From Rhynochetos jubatus (Eukaryota; Chordata; Aves; Eurypygiformes; Rhynochetidae): a stretch of 64,000 nt of DNA. This document shows positions 11,855 to 25,500 of the stretch, in pieces. The notes under the pieces were generated by a model. It was given only the letters and a program-made list of their open reading frames with translations. It was not told the DNA's origin and did no database searches. Within the stretch, counting starts at the first letter, position 1, and each line of letters starts with the position of its first letter. The stretch covers positions 9,605,170-9,669,169 of the forward strand of contig CM050655.1 of assembly GCA_027574665.1 (NCBI GenBank). Direction: 5' to 3'. The position numbers and the translations under genes were made by a program.

Positions 11855-14800
11855 ATTCATTACTTTTTCCCCTCACTTCAGCACAATTTTCAAGAGTACA
11901 GTCTGAAAACAAACTTGTCCTGCTGTTGCTGGCTATCACTTGTGAAGTGCACCATAATCTTCAGAGAACTAAAGGAGAATCAGTCCTTTTTATCATTCAC
12001 ATATAAGAGAGGGTCTCTTAAAATTTGTGTGACATTCTACAATTGACTAATGGTTATGTATGTGCATTGTGTTTGCAATCCTATAAATGATGAAAACAAC
12101 AATCTGCCTACTAAAAAAATCCCAGTGATGTGTGTAGATGTGGTTATAAGAAGTGTTGAGTGGAAAATGCTCATTGATCAAGCTCAGCATCAATTTTCAA
12201 AATACTTTTTAATTAGTGCAAAATATACTGAAGTAAAAGGAGGAAGGGTGATGACTGAAGGACATCAGGAAAAGTTTGTGCTTTAATAACTAAGTCATCT
12301 GCAGCTGGAGTACTAATAAGTGCTCTCCTGTGGAATTAAAGGAAGGGGCACAGTGAATGGAGTAGTTAGCTGGATTGATGTTCTGTTGACTTTGTGTGGT
12401 GGGTTTTTGTAGGGTTTTTTTACTGCTCTGCCTCAATTTTATTGGGAGAGCTGAAAAAATTCTGCCAAAAACAGTAGGGAGAAAAGCAGCTGCAAATTTT
12501 TCCTTCTGCTGTCTTGGCTCTACACATGAAATAAAAACCAGGCAGGCTTTGACTCTTAAGACCTTCCTTTTATTTTTCTGTCTCAGACTGTTTTGCCATT
12601 CTAAACCTTGGAAAGGACCCTGACCCTCAGTTTTGGTGAAGAAAGATGAAGCTTTCTGTGACCTGTGTATCTGACCACAGCAAGTGCTCCTTACACTGTT
12701 CCCCTGATCATCTTAACTGAAGCACGGTACTATTGTGATTTGGCTTGTGTGTCCAAGTTTTCCAATGGAAGCTAGATGTCCTGGGCAGCAGGTAACCTTA
12801 TGACAGGTAGTTAAGACCCCAAAGTTAGGAAGTACTCCTGGGTTCTTCAGTGTTTGCGGTAGGGCGAGAGCCTCTCTTTTTCTTCCACAAACATCTCTTG
12901 CAATACAGACAGTTTTGGCACAGAGAAGAAATAGTAAATAACTTACTGAGTATGGAAAATAGAGATCAAACCAAATTAGTCAAGCATATTGCCAGGATGG
13001 GAACTTAAATAGATTATAGGTACAGCATTATTAATTAGTATCAAATCTGTTTTAGCTCTTTGTGCTATATAGAGCATGGTTCTTTCTCCCTTTGCCTCTC
13101 CTTTTTCTCATCACTTAGTTTCCCTTGCTAATGTTTGAAAATGATTGTGATCCCCTGAAAAGATTAAAAATGGCTTAATCATATTGAAGAAAAATACTGT
13201 GAATACTCTTTAATAGCAGTGAAATCTAAATATAGGTTATTGCTTTAATTGACAGGTAAAAATAGTTTGGGTCAATTTTATCTGATGGAGGAAACATCAG
13301 TAAAGTGGTTCTAATTAATTCTATGGATGGTTCATCTCATCAGATCAGCAAAGTAGTGTTTTAGTTATATCTTTAGCTTTTTATGTTCTACAGAAATATG
13401 CAAAAATGTGCTTGAATAAATTCTTACGTTTTTTTTTAAGAAAGTGTCCCACATCAAAATACAGCAGTGTGGTGGAATAGTTCAGACTAAGGCTATCTGA
13501 GTTTGTTAAAACAAAATACTTGTGTCTTGGTTTTGAGGAAACTTGCTGAATCCATTTGTGTCTCTGTTTTTCAGTCTGTACCAATGTTTGATTCTACAGT
13601 GTGGTAGAAATTGAGCTTAATGCTAGAAAGCTTTATGTATAGATTCTATCTTGTTTGGAGTCTTTTATAAAACTTCTTTTTCTAGATTAGTTAAATGAGC
13701 AAATTTTGTAAGTGCCATAAACTTGGTTTTGAAGAATGTGCACAGAAAAGAGGTATCCTCTACTTGCTGGTATGAGTTTTCCTATTGGAACTTGACAGAA
13801 ACCTTGAGGTTTACTATTTGATGGATAATTGTCTTGCAGCAGCTCTTCCATGGAAAGCTAGAGACCAAGCTCCCATCTTCACCCATTCTGACATCATTTT
13901 TAGCTACTCTAACAGACATGAGATTTTCAAGTACAAGGAAAAAATATCTGGACACATATAAAATGAACCGCAGTCAAATTATCACAGAGTTGTCAGTGAT
14001 GCAGCTGTTTCTTGTTGCAAAATCTATTTATTTTTGTAAAAAAAAGAAGTGATTATGTAGGTTAGAAGTAGAAAAGATAGAACAACATGTGCAATTACTG
14101 GATTTTTGTGTATACAGTTGTGTAAGGTCTCAAAATACTACAGGCACTGAAATGTACACCGCTAAAACTTTGTCCATTTGTGCCCAGTCTGTTCACTCAT
14201 GACGATGAAAACCAGCAGACTAGAGTTTGGTTTCTGTGAACACTTGAAATTTGTTATATTGGAAAAAAAAAAAAAGTAATTAACACTTGGGTGATGCAAA
14301 GAACTTTTAAACCACCTTCACTTGCATTATTTTTGAGCATGGTTTAGTTTTACCTGCATATGAAAAATATCTTTACACTGAAGCACTCTTTTTGCATTAG
14401 AGACATTAAAACTGGATTTTATGTCCATAAATAGACCAGCACATGAATAGCATTAGAAGTACTTATTGATCTGGAAAGACAAATTGGTCTAGAGGCTGAA
14501 CATTTATCTGTGCTTCAAGAATCCTTTTCTGCCTGTTACTTCATTCATTGAAGATTTTTGGATGTTATTAGCTTGAATAAATGTCCAAATTTCTGTTGCA
14601 ATTTTTTCCTTTCCATCCTCTCACAAACTTTGAGAGAAGATGGTAAAACAAGGTGAAGGTTTCTCACACTTTGTCATGTTTAGCTTAATCAAAAGTCTTT
14701 GGCCACTGCTAGGTAGAAGTCGTGTACTGACACTTGGTTGCTCTTTCACATCAGATCTTGATCATATGAAAGCCTGCATCGTTGTCCACACTTCCATGGC

Positions 14801-17800
14801 TTGCCCTAAAAATACATGAGCTGTATTATGTAATGCTTGTCTTCTCTCAAGCAAAGTAAATGTTAATTTGAAGCAGGAAAGAACACCTTAAGTTAATGGA
14901 AAATAAAAGCTTTTAAGGCTTCTGTTTCTTGATTTAATTTTCAAAACCAGAAAGGGAACATGGGAATTGCATGTCCAATGCAAATGTAAGGAAAATAATT
15001 ATATCACATATTTGTTTCTACTTCAGTACACTTCAGTCCATCAGAAATGCTTTTAGTGTAAGTGAATGTGCATAATTACTTCTCTGCTGTTCAGATTACT
15101 TATTACACCACAGACTGTTACAAGAAGGGATCATTTGGCTGTCAAGATTTAGTCATAGTCATTAGTCCATTGCCTTTATCTTAATACAGAATATGATGTT
15201 TTACTCTAAGCTGCTACTGGTACATTATATGCACCACTGCATTTCCTAAACATGGAATCAATTATGACTGCCATTATCGTGTACCCTTTTCTGGTGTAAG
15301 TGGACAATAATTGTACTGTGCTGAGTAATACCTTTTTTATTACTCATCCTTTCTGTCACACCTACATACACACAAGCATGACGTAATGAAGAGTCACAAA
15401 TACTGTGTCAGAGTAAGATCTGAGATATGGAGTAAAGCACAGGTGTTCACATTCATTTTGGTGATTTACTTTCATACTGATGGCACACTCAGAACTATAT
15501 TGAAAGAATTCTAACATATGTAATGAAACTATACAGGAGAAGGGTAGCGTATTTTTTTCATGATCTTTGTTGATCTGTTAGTGTGTCTGGTTCTTACCAG
15601 CTGGGTTTTTTCTTTAATTAGAAAGACCCATAGAACTGTAGGAGTAAAATTGTTCCCAAATATATGATTCCTTTTGAAAGGAAATAACTGTCCTGGCACT
15701 TGAGTGCTCTTTCAGAGCTTATTGATACCACCTGGTGATATCAGGTATGCTCAAACCCCCTTGATCTGTAAATTCAGAATAGCACCTTGGTCGGTATAAA
15801 CTAATACAGCTTTGGTGGCTCAAAATTTTGAGTCCAAAGCATTGGAGCTTAACAACTGTCATTGTCCATGTTAGGAAATTCAGTTCTCAAGTAACTTTAT
15901 AAATTTCAATGAAGCAAAGTCCACTGTGTTATTTCAGGTCAGCCCTCTGGGTAAGGTGTGTGTGTTCTCTCTTCCACTCCTGGCTTAGGGAAACTAAAAT
16001 TCCCCCAACATGTTCCTTCCTCCTGTGTGTTAATTTATTGCTTTTCCTGTTGACATCAGTACCAAAAGTGCCAGCAATGGTGCCTTATGTTGTCAGGGTT
16101 TTTTAGGATAAGCTGACCCATAGAGACAGCTCTTCTCCTACTCTTTGTGGGAGAAAGAGTTCTAGTCTGAGAGAAGGAAGGAGTATGTGATCATGCCTGG
16201 CTGTCCTTATGAAAAACAGGGTAGAAAACTGAATACCTTTAGAAGTCTTCATCTACTATTGTGCTACACTGCACTGAAACCTGCTGCTGGAATCCCTGTC
16301 TCCAGAATGCACTATTACCTTTACCTAGTGAGATGGCCCCTCAAGACTAGCCAACCAACCGCTGTGCTTTATACTTGGTCTGGTTTTGTCTCTAGACACC
16401 AAAATAGGTGAGAAGATTAGTTAATGGTACTTGACACAAATATGTACATAGAAATAGAGCCCTTCTGGAGGCTGTTGTGTGAACAAGGGTGTTAGTTGTA
16501 CAGGAGAACACCTGATGGTATGGCAGGAATAAACCCTCTCCCAGAGTCTGCTGCACAGCTGGGTTCTTGTGCACATTAGTGATGGAACTGAAAAGATGGT
16601 GGCAGGGTGAGGAGCATTGCTTCTCTGTGTTAAGGGCTTTGCAGTGATAGAGGTCCTTGTTAATATGGGCACAGGTGAGTCTTCATGCAGTTTCAGAGGT
16701 ATTTTAACTCTTCTAAGTGGTGTACTTCCTACTCAACAGGATTTTGGCCAAGATGTCTATCTGCTTTCCTTCAAGACTCCTCATAGTTTTATGAGGTACA
16801 GTTAAGGCTTTTCTTGAGCTTTTGGGTTTTGTGAGTGAGCTGGGACCAGGCAGTCTACACAGCATGTAGCACTGAGTGACTGACCAAATGTTGTCAGGCA
16901 TTCTTTGGTGTAATACCAGCAGATTCATCTTAGATTGGAGAATGGTATTTTGTACTCCCTACCCAGAAACAATTGCAGAAATACATAATTTCCAAGTGTG
17001 GAAGAATGCTCACAGCAACTGAAACTTTAAAAACTGTGAGGATAAGTGCTTGTGAGAGCACCCAAGAGAAGGGATGAGATGGCTGCAGTGTCCTTTGTGC
17101 CCTTTTTCTGTTCAGAGAACTACAGCCAGCCAGTTGGGAAGCAGAAGCCGTAACGCAGCTCACAGTCTGAAAAATGGGTCACAAATAGCATTAATAGCAG
17201 TTGTTTGACGTATTAGTTGCAGTGGGTTGATTTTGCGAATTTTTATGCCTGCAGTGAGCATTAGTGGAAATAACTCTGGGTACCAAATCTGTTAACAACA
17301 TGATTTGCTCATGATTAATTTGTGTGTAGAAAAATGAGCTGCATTAGTTATGTAAATGGTGAATAGTTTTGGCAGAGACATTTGGACAGAGTGCCTCAGT
17401 GTTTTTCAGGTATTAGTCAAAGCAGTATCTGATCAGAGTATCTGCATAACTCCTTATGGCAGTAAGGGAACTGATGCCTTCTCATTCTGTGGGCTGTCTG
17501 AAAAGACTGCTAGATGCACATAAGGATTCAGTATCCTTAGTCACATCTAACATTTTACAGTTGCCTTGTTAATCTTTAATAGAAGTCTTTCAAAGATTAT
17601 ATTCAGTTTCATTTCAAAATAATACTCAGTTTAGGTTGAGGTTAAAGGGGGGGTCAGTTAGTGCTTAATCTGTATTAAATTTGTTTCTGGTTGACAATAC
17701 TAATGCTATTACAGGAAGCCACAGCATCCTTTCTGTAGGAACAGTGAGCAATCTTTATCGCTTAAACCAGAACAGTTGTTTTCCTTGTTTATCTAAATAT

Positions 17801-18513
17801 GGGCTGGTAGGACCAGGTTAGTATGGAGTCTAGAAATATGACACTAGGGAAAACTCCAAGGAGCTGTTCTTTTGTACATGTGTTATGCATGCACCTTCAT
17901 TTATGTGCTTTGCATTTCCCTCGCTGCTGCAGTGAACGCTGTAGGATGTCCAGTTCTCATTTTCCACACAAACTGCATTTTATTTTTCTTGCCTCCTACC
18001 CCCACATGTGATTGCTAAGGGCAGAATGGAGAGCCTGGGGGCGAGAGTTACATGACTGAGTTGTTAGCACAACACATCTTGATCCAATTCACAGACTGCC
18101 AGAGACAAATCTCCAGGTAAAATAGAACTGAATTTCTGAAAATGTCAGTCTGTATATGCTGAACTCTTAGAAATGTGTGTTTTTATTGCATCATCAGGGC
18201 AAGAAGTTCTTTCACTGGAGCAAGTGTTACACATGTGCTCAAGTAGAAATTAGTACTCCTTAAACAGGGTAGTTGTGGTTTAGTGAAATGCCCTGGTGCT
18301 GGGCAAAAAGTCAAATAATTGTTACTTTCATAGTGACTGGTGAGCATTAAGAGTGTGGATGACATTCTGCAATTTTTTCCTTTCCATTTCTTTACCACTT
18401 CTAAAGTTTCTAGTGCATAACTGAACAATTCTTTCCAGCTATTTGCGTTGGATAAGTGGACAAATCTTATTATGCACACTTATCTTGTTGTGGTTTGTGT
18501 TTAAGCCAGAAAG
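11855..18513. other. Non-coding DNA, no gene recognised
   Basis: Ordinary AT-rich single-copy-looking sequence with short chance frames (up to about 83 codons at 16421-16672). A run of 13 A lies at 14263-14275. The stretches near 15000-15300 and 17200-17400 are free of simple repeats and carry many TAAT- and ATTA-type motifs. They would be worth a conservation check, but nothing functional is demonstrable here. Confidence 0.65.
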
Positions 18514-18563
18514 CACACACACACCCACCCCCAACCCGCCCCCCCCCCTCCACCCCACTCCCC
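18514..18563. repeat. (CA)n followed by long C-rich tract
   Basis: A short CA repeat passes into about 40 bp made almost entirely of C with single A, T or G interruptions. There are more than four runs of three or more C, so the minus strand meets the usual G-quadruplex pattern and the plus strand an i-motif pattern. It is probably a degenerated microsatellite. Confidence 0.8.
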
Positions 18564-21409
18564 TTAAAACGTTCACTATCAAATGAGATTTAAAATGCAA
18601 CCCATGTAAACTAACTTACATAGCCTAGGAGATTATCCTGGGCAATTTCATCTGATGCTGGAACGCTTTAGGCTTCACAACAGCAGCAGTACTAGCATCT
18701 TACACGGCTATTTACAGCTTTTAGTAACAGCATACTGACATTAAGCAAGACTTGAAACAATGGTTTGAACATGGAAAAAACACTAGATCCAAGTAGCTGT
18801 GCTATAAAGCATTGCAAATCCAGGAATGTTGCATACCTCTTGCAGTAAAATGATGTTCTTGATATTTTCTGGAGAATTTTTTCTCAAAGCAATGTTTAAG
18901 GCAAGTAACACTGGAAAATAGATGCAGTTGGTAGCACAATTTGAATGTTTATTAGTTACAGTTTCCACTTTTGCTTCTGTGCTCTGAAACACTAATGCTA
19001 ATGGTTTAAAAATAAATTTCTGGGCTAGAAAACAAGTACTATTACTCTTGCTCCCTGAAATTTACAGGAGAGATTAGTGGTGTGCTGTGACAAGTTCTCT
19101 GAATAGTGAGTCTCTCAAAGCAATGGGCCTTGATTTTTGTGTTGTCATAATGTCTGCACACTCTGTTTGATAAACAGTCAAAAATAACTGGCCCATTGTA
19201 AGTGTATCCTCTGGGTTTTCATTTTTTGGTCAGATTTGCAGTGGAATAAACAAGGGTCACAGTTCCTCAGCAGTCTGAATTTGTGAGTGTCTATTAAAAT
19301 AACTCAGCATGAGGAAAGAAGCTCTGAGAGATGAAAAGTATGCCCCACTGAACTGTGACTTCTTCCTCATCCTGCTTAAGGAATAACAGTCCTGAAAAAA
19401 ATAATTGTATTCTCAAGAAAGATTTAAATCTTTATGATGATTTTGGTAGAGCTACAAAAGCATGAATTGCTCTGGATAAAACAGGACATACAGGATGCTC
19501 TCCAAGAATTCCTATAGTGACATATATAAAAGGTGAGAGAATGTCTGCTCAGATCAAAGAAAACATTGCGAGTGTCAGCATATGAGCACAGAGGCATTTC
19601 AGAAACAGTAGGTGAAACAGCAGTGCATAACTGAGGCTGCTGTAATGAGTAACCTAGATTTGGGAGGCATGGAAAATTTGCATAAAGAAAGGATCAAAAT
19701 CTATTTCAACTGAACAAGCAGAAAGAGTATTACAAGAAAGAGAAGAATGTGAAGGGATGTGTAGATCTGTTATGTGATAGAGGAGGAGAATAAATTATGG
19801 TCTTGGAAGAGAATTCAGGAGAGTTACACTGCTAACAGATTTTGGTCCTTCTTTAGAAGAGTGGGAATGTGTGACCTGGACAGCACAGTGTTAGACAGAA
19901 AGGCTCAACAGGATCAACCCCCCTATACTGCCAGTTGCTTTCTTCCATAGGCACATCAGCTGAGGCTTCATTTTCAACACACTGGTTCCCAGTCCTGACA
20001 AAGCGGTAGCTGTGTCAGTGCAGGAGTGCTAATCTGTCTGACAGCTCTCATGCAGGACAGTTGGCGTGTCTGAATTTTGCATCAGCATGACCTGGAATGA
20101 AATACCAAAAATGAGCAAATGTCTGACAGAACGGAATTAATTTAGACTGAGTTTGCAATCTGTTTTCCTTAGGAAAAGAGGATTTATCGCTGCAAATAGT
20201 AAAGTATGATTTTATTTTATTTTTAATATATAACTAATGAATTCACATATGGTATTCCTGTAAAACTTTTTAATTACTGGGATCATTGTTAATATTAAAG
20301 CAGGTCATGCATCTCATCAGCCTCAGGAAATGAGGGGATGCTTTCTTAAGTGTCTCCATGCAGTTGGAAAAGCAGGTTTACCACTTTGTTCTATTTAAAA
20401 TGAAAGTTCTCATGTTCCCCATAATAAGATTTGCAGTCAACACTTTGGAAGGATGAGCATGATATTATATACAGTGAAAAAGTAATGACTTGTGAGGGAA
20501 AATAGTATAGAAGAGTCTCTGGCTTCTTTCCCTGTCCCAGCCGTGTTTCCACATTTCTATTTTAAACCCAGACCAATACACTTTCCATCTCTCATGGTGA
20601 TATTTTTTTTCCCCTGATGTTTAAAATATACTGGGTTTACTGCAAAACAAAAAGAGGTCTAAAAGTTATTTGTGTTCATTTAAAAAACCATAGTGAAAAA
20701 TTATCCCAGCGCAAAGAGGAGAGTACTGAAAGAGACCAATATGACTGCACCAGATGCGTTTTGGAGGAAAAGTTGACATGGTCAGATGCCCTTGATATGC
20801 CAGGTTTTTCCTCGTGTTCTGAATGAGGAAGAAGTCAACCAGCTCCAACCTGGAAATCAAACTATTCTGCTTTCAGGTGTGAAATGCGTGTGTCAAACTA
20901 ATACTGATGCTGGCTTGTGTTCAGTCTGCTTGGGGAGCAGGGGCAGAACTAGAGTAGGCAATCAGCTTGTGCATGTGGCCATGGAGATGTGTCCTAAAGT
21001 GAAAGTTGGGGTGGAGCAATGCAGCAGTGAAAGCAAGAATGCATAATTCAGAGTACTCAGGAGTAGCAAAAGCTGGCAGGGACAGAGCCAGAAAGGCCAA
21101 GACTAAAGAAAACTTAAGAAAAACAACCAACCAACCACAAAAAACAACAAAGCAAACACACACATAAAACCACCACTCTGACACTAAGGAGATTCCATTA
21201 ATGTACTTAATGTAAGAAGCAAAACAGGCAAATATAAGCCCATGTGTGTAATAAGAACTAGTGACAAAAAGACTGAAACAGTCAGTGCGGTTTTCATGTA
21301 AATCATCACAACATCTATGACATGTTTAATGAAAATGGGGTTAATGAGGAGATAAAGTACAGGTCAATATATGAAATAGTTAAGAATGGTAATGTTTAGG
21401 TCAGCAGGG
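18564..21409. other. Non-coding DNA, no gene recognised
   Basis: No gene is recognised. An A- and C-rich low-complexity stretch lies near 21110-21170. Sequence from about 21200 up to the recognisable CR1 relic may be more of the same element, too diverged to claim. Confidence 0.6.
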
Positions 21410-22515
21410 ACAGGACCAAGAAGCTCACCCTAAGGCACTTAAAAATGGGCCAATCTCTAAACTCTTAATGATTATTTTTGAGAATTCTTACGAATTCCCA
21501 AAGGATGCATGGTATCTGTTTGTTTAAAGGGACTCGGGTAAATTTGCAGCTAGTCAGCTTAACTTTGTCTACCGGGAATATTCTGTACCAAATTATTACC
21601 TAGTCAGTTGTTATGTAACTTCAGGATAGTAACACAATAAAGCTGAACCCAGGTGAAGTGAATTTATGAACATCAGATCACAATGAAGTTAATTTATCAC
21701 CCTCTTCCTGGCTTTGGTTACTTGTCTTGTATTTTTGTCTCTAAAAATATATTTATGTATCTCTAAAAGGATGGAGGGGAAAAATTGTCAAGACAAGACA
21801 ATGATAAATAGTCATTTTAGCAAAGGGGTAAAGTTACTAGAAGGATCCCATGAGAATATGTTCTGGGAATTGTGTCATTCAATGCATTTATAAGTGAGCT
21901 ATAAATGAGGTTGAGGAGTAAAGCCAAGAATATTTACAACTGGGGAAAAAAAGAGGTCAGGATAAGGTCAATGTAAAGCTGCTTAGGAAGAGGTGCAGAA
22001 CTGTGTTTCAATACTGAATGACCATGTGATAAAATGGCAGATGAAATCCAGCGCTGATAAATGGAAAATAATGATCTCAGGAAAAATATCTTCCAATGCA
22101 TATGCTACAGTAAGCTCTATATTAGCTACTGCCATTTGGGGGTGTGTGTGTGTGATGTTTAAGGTCACTGAGAGTAGTTTGCCACAAATATCATCTGTGT
22201 GCTCAGCCACACTGAAAAGGCAAATAGACTTATAAAAATTAGGGGGAAAAAGAGGAGTTAAAATAGAAAGCATCTTTACACCATCTATAAATCTAGGCTT
22301 TGCTTGCGTGCTGAACGCACTGTATAGTTCTAGTTACTCCTTGAATAAGGTCATAAGGGGAGCATATATAGAGACAGCCAGCAAAGATGATGAGAGGCTG
22401 GGGAAGACTTCCATGTACAGATCTAATTAGGCCCACCCTTATACTTGAAGGAATACACCTGGGGTATACAAAATGCAGAAGGCACATGGAGAATTTCTTT
22501 AAGAGAATATACATG
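21410..22515 (+). mobile_element. Ancient CR1 LINE relic, reverse-transcriptase region
   Basis: Several blocks appear in the same order as in the reverse-transcriptase part of the old sauropsid CR1 type. A block at 21430-21500 includes 'ttaatgattatttttgag'. A block at 21536-21580 includes 'cagtcagcttaactt'-like sequence. A 'gttctggg...aatgcattt' block lies at 21858-21890. At 22032-22073 the frame reads KWQMKSSADKWKIM, close to the conserved KW-MKFN-DK-KVM segment near the end of the CR1 reverse transcriptase. A late block at about 22290-22510 matches the region encoding the C-terminal end. The distance between blocks is shorter than in a full CR1, so internal deletions have occurred. Frames are broken by stops, and the catalytic aspartate pair cannot be found. 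The element is dead and old. Confidence 0.8.
22142..22154. repeat. Short (TG)n inside the CR1 relic
   Basis: Thirteen bases of alternating G and T, absent from the corresponding CR1 region as I know it, so probably a later expansion within the decayed element. Confidence 0.75.
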
Positions 22516-25500
22516 CATGCCTTGGTCCACAGAAATTTCAGTCATTTAAGCATCATTGTATTTGTGTGGGATTATAATTCTAAATAAATCTGTTGTGTAA
22601 TTATTGACTGTCTCTCTTAAAAGTGAGCTCTGCATTGGGTGAAGTTAGATATTTTAATAGTGGTCTTAGTGTTCCTCAGCCATGACTCACAACTCTATAT
22701 ATGAATATCAATGGTTGTGGTCAATGTTATGGTTTTGTAGTATGACCACATTATCCCTTGAAATAGGACTAAATCCAAGAAGAGGAGCAACTCCTAATTT
22801 GTGAGTTATGCTGTCCATGGTTACCAGTAAGTTCTGTTTTGTGGTTTGTTTGGGGTTTGTGTTGTATTTTGTTTTCCAATAAAACTGGATTTGCATTATT
22901 TTTGGAATTGGGGACCATAGTGATTAGAACATGAAAGACTGATATACTCATACTACAGGAATAGAAAAAAATGTTTCTCGGGGGATAAATAAATAGTTGA
23001 ATTAACAAAGGGGATCTAATAATCTAAATACTTATTACAAGGGATAAGGATAATTGCTCTTGCTTCATCTTCAGGGATAATAGTGTGAGTGACTGGAGTT
23101 CTGTGGTTCACTGTTTAGTCTGCTATAACAATGCTGTTAAAACATTTTTATTCACCATGTGAGCAGCATAGCCTTGCCTTGTAAAACCTTCTGCCTTCCC
23201 TACTGATTCTCCAGCTTTCTCACTGAATATAGCAGTTATCTGAAGAGCAGACTGCACAGATCTGTGCCTGGGCCTGTTTCAGTGTCTATTATGCAACCCT
23301 GAAAGTTTTCAGCCTCCACCATTACTACAAAAATGGCACTGAATACTCCAAGTTTCTCTGCCTCAATGAAGTTATTGAGCCTCTTTTCCTGTGAAACAAA
23401 GTTTGTGCTAAACTTCTGTGAATTTAATTTTGGAACGAATGGCTCCATGCTCTATTCCTTGATTAAAGATAGGAAATTGTGTGGGTTTTCTCAGGTCAAA
23501 AACCAAAATACGATAATTTTGTATTTCAGTGCTTGGGCTACAGGTTTGGCAGCATCATAGTGTTGTAGACATACCTCATTTAACAGGTCTGCATGCACAC
23601 ACTGGAAGCTGAATAATTGCCCACTTAGTGCTCCGAGGAGGGATGGGATCTCATGACTGGGGTGGGGGAAGTCCACAGATTTGACCCCATGATGAAGGTT
23701 TCAATTCAGGCCAAAATGGTGAACATGAGGGTGAACCAGAACTTTCTATTTCAAGAACTCAGCTTTCCCTCATTATTTCAGAGGATTTGGTTAGGCTTTA
23801 CTTGTTTGATTGTAGCATAATCCTAATTCACACTAAATGACTAGTGAAATGAGTACAGCAACCTCTCTTACAGATGATTCATTGCCTTTCACCTTTTGCA
23901 ACAACAGATGTATGAACAATCATCTCTCTTTAGTCTTTCCTATTTAGGTTTGTTTCTGTGACATTTAGGTTAATTACTCTTAATTAGCCAGTATGTGTGC
24001 AAAAGGCTTCAATGACACATTTTTCCATTTGGCAGTGCAATCTTATGCAAAGCCAGGCGAAACAAAGGGAAAGAGGTTTCCCCATTAAAAAACACTGATT
24101 CCAATGGAATTTCAGTTTACAGCCTCCAGTGGTCAAGTTAGGCAGAAAGTCTTTTGGGATTGAGCCATTTCTAAGACAGACAACTGCACTATAGAGTTGT
24201 TGGGATTAATCACAAAAGGATGTCCTTGTGCCTTGTGTCACAGGAGCCTGCTGATACTGGGGACCTGGGTGACATCTTAAAACAGGCATCATCCCAGTTC
24301 CCAAAAGGCTGACTCCAGTCACCAAAATTGTTGGGGAGAAAAAAAATTAGGCTTTGTTCCAGACATTACTTTTAATTAGTGGTATGTGATTATGTAGCAC
24401 TTCATTTATTTTAAACCCAAATTAACCTCTGTTACAGAGCTTCTGCTTACTTTCTGTAAACTAACAATGGGATATGACTTTTTTGCAGCTGAGGTTGCAT
24501 TAAAAAGTACACATGTACAAAAAATAATGACCAAGTAAATGGGAAGCTTGTTATGCTTCTCTTGCAGTTAAGTTCCTTATTACTTATTTTAAAAGAATAA
24601 ATAGTGCTACATATTTCCTGTTAGCTTTGGTTTGAAGCAATTGCTACGTTGTGTATTGCTGCATATTTTTATGTATGTTTCTCTCTTCTTCCTCTACTAC
24701 TTCTTCTCTCCAGGTCTTTTTGCCTGTTGTCTAGTCATCTGGCGAAAGGAAGTGCTGCAGTTCACAGGGAGGTCCTAGACCTAGCTCTGACCCCCATGGG
24801 TGTAGGGTCTGGGCATGGCTTAGATGAGATGCTGTATGGGAATAGGCAGTGTTGTGTCTTCTACCATCTATCTCTTTGAAACACATTGTGGTTGTTTCTT
24901 CTGATAATAGATACACCTAGTGCTGTTTTCAGTTTTGAAATGGCTCTTTCAGTTGTGACCAATTCTCATTGCCCTACAGATTAGAGTTTTTGATCCATCT
25001 GTTGTTTGTTCCATGGATGTCAAAAAGAAAAAAAGGCCTAGTATAGAAAAGAGCAAGTAAAAGTCTTGTACTGTTGCTGATTGGAGTAAACTGAGGTAGA
25101 TATTGGCAATACGTGTGAAGAGTCTTTGCTTTGACTTTGTGAAGTAAGTAGGGGAAAATGCATTTGAAAGTTAGAAAGCAGACTAGGAGAGAATGAAATA
25201 TAAATAGATTTATGGAAGTGTCACTGAGTGAAGATGGAAGACAAAGTGCTGTTACAATTGCTGTTCTTGAGATGAAACCTATTAGGCACTGTGAGTACTG
25301 TGCTGGCCATCGCAGCAAGGTGATGCTGTCAGAATAGAGTTGGTAGCAACATCAGCTTGTGATTTGAAACCCAGAAGCATTGGAAAAGATAATCTACCCA
25401 TCCTTGTGTGCACTTCAGAGCTGGTTAAGCATACAGGTGGGTAAATTAATCCTTATGTTGGTATTAAGGCTTAATGAATCCAACTTGAATCAGTTATAAT

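Noticed and set aside
21983-22273. 96-codon minus-strand frame
   Set aside because: It is antisense to the CR1 reverse-transcriptase relic, whose true orientation is plus.
24679-24735. Pyrimidine tract ending in CCAG, a possible splice acceptor
   Set aside because: The frame that follows has no recognisable protein, the next donor is not convincing, and such tracts are frequent in non-coding DNA.
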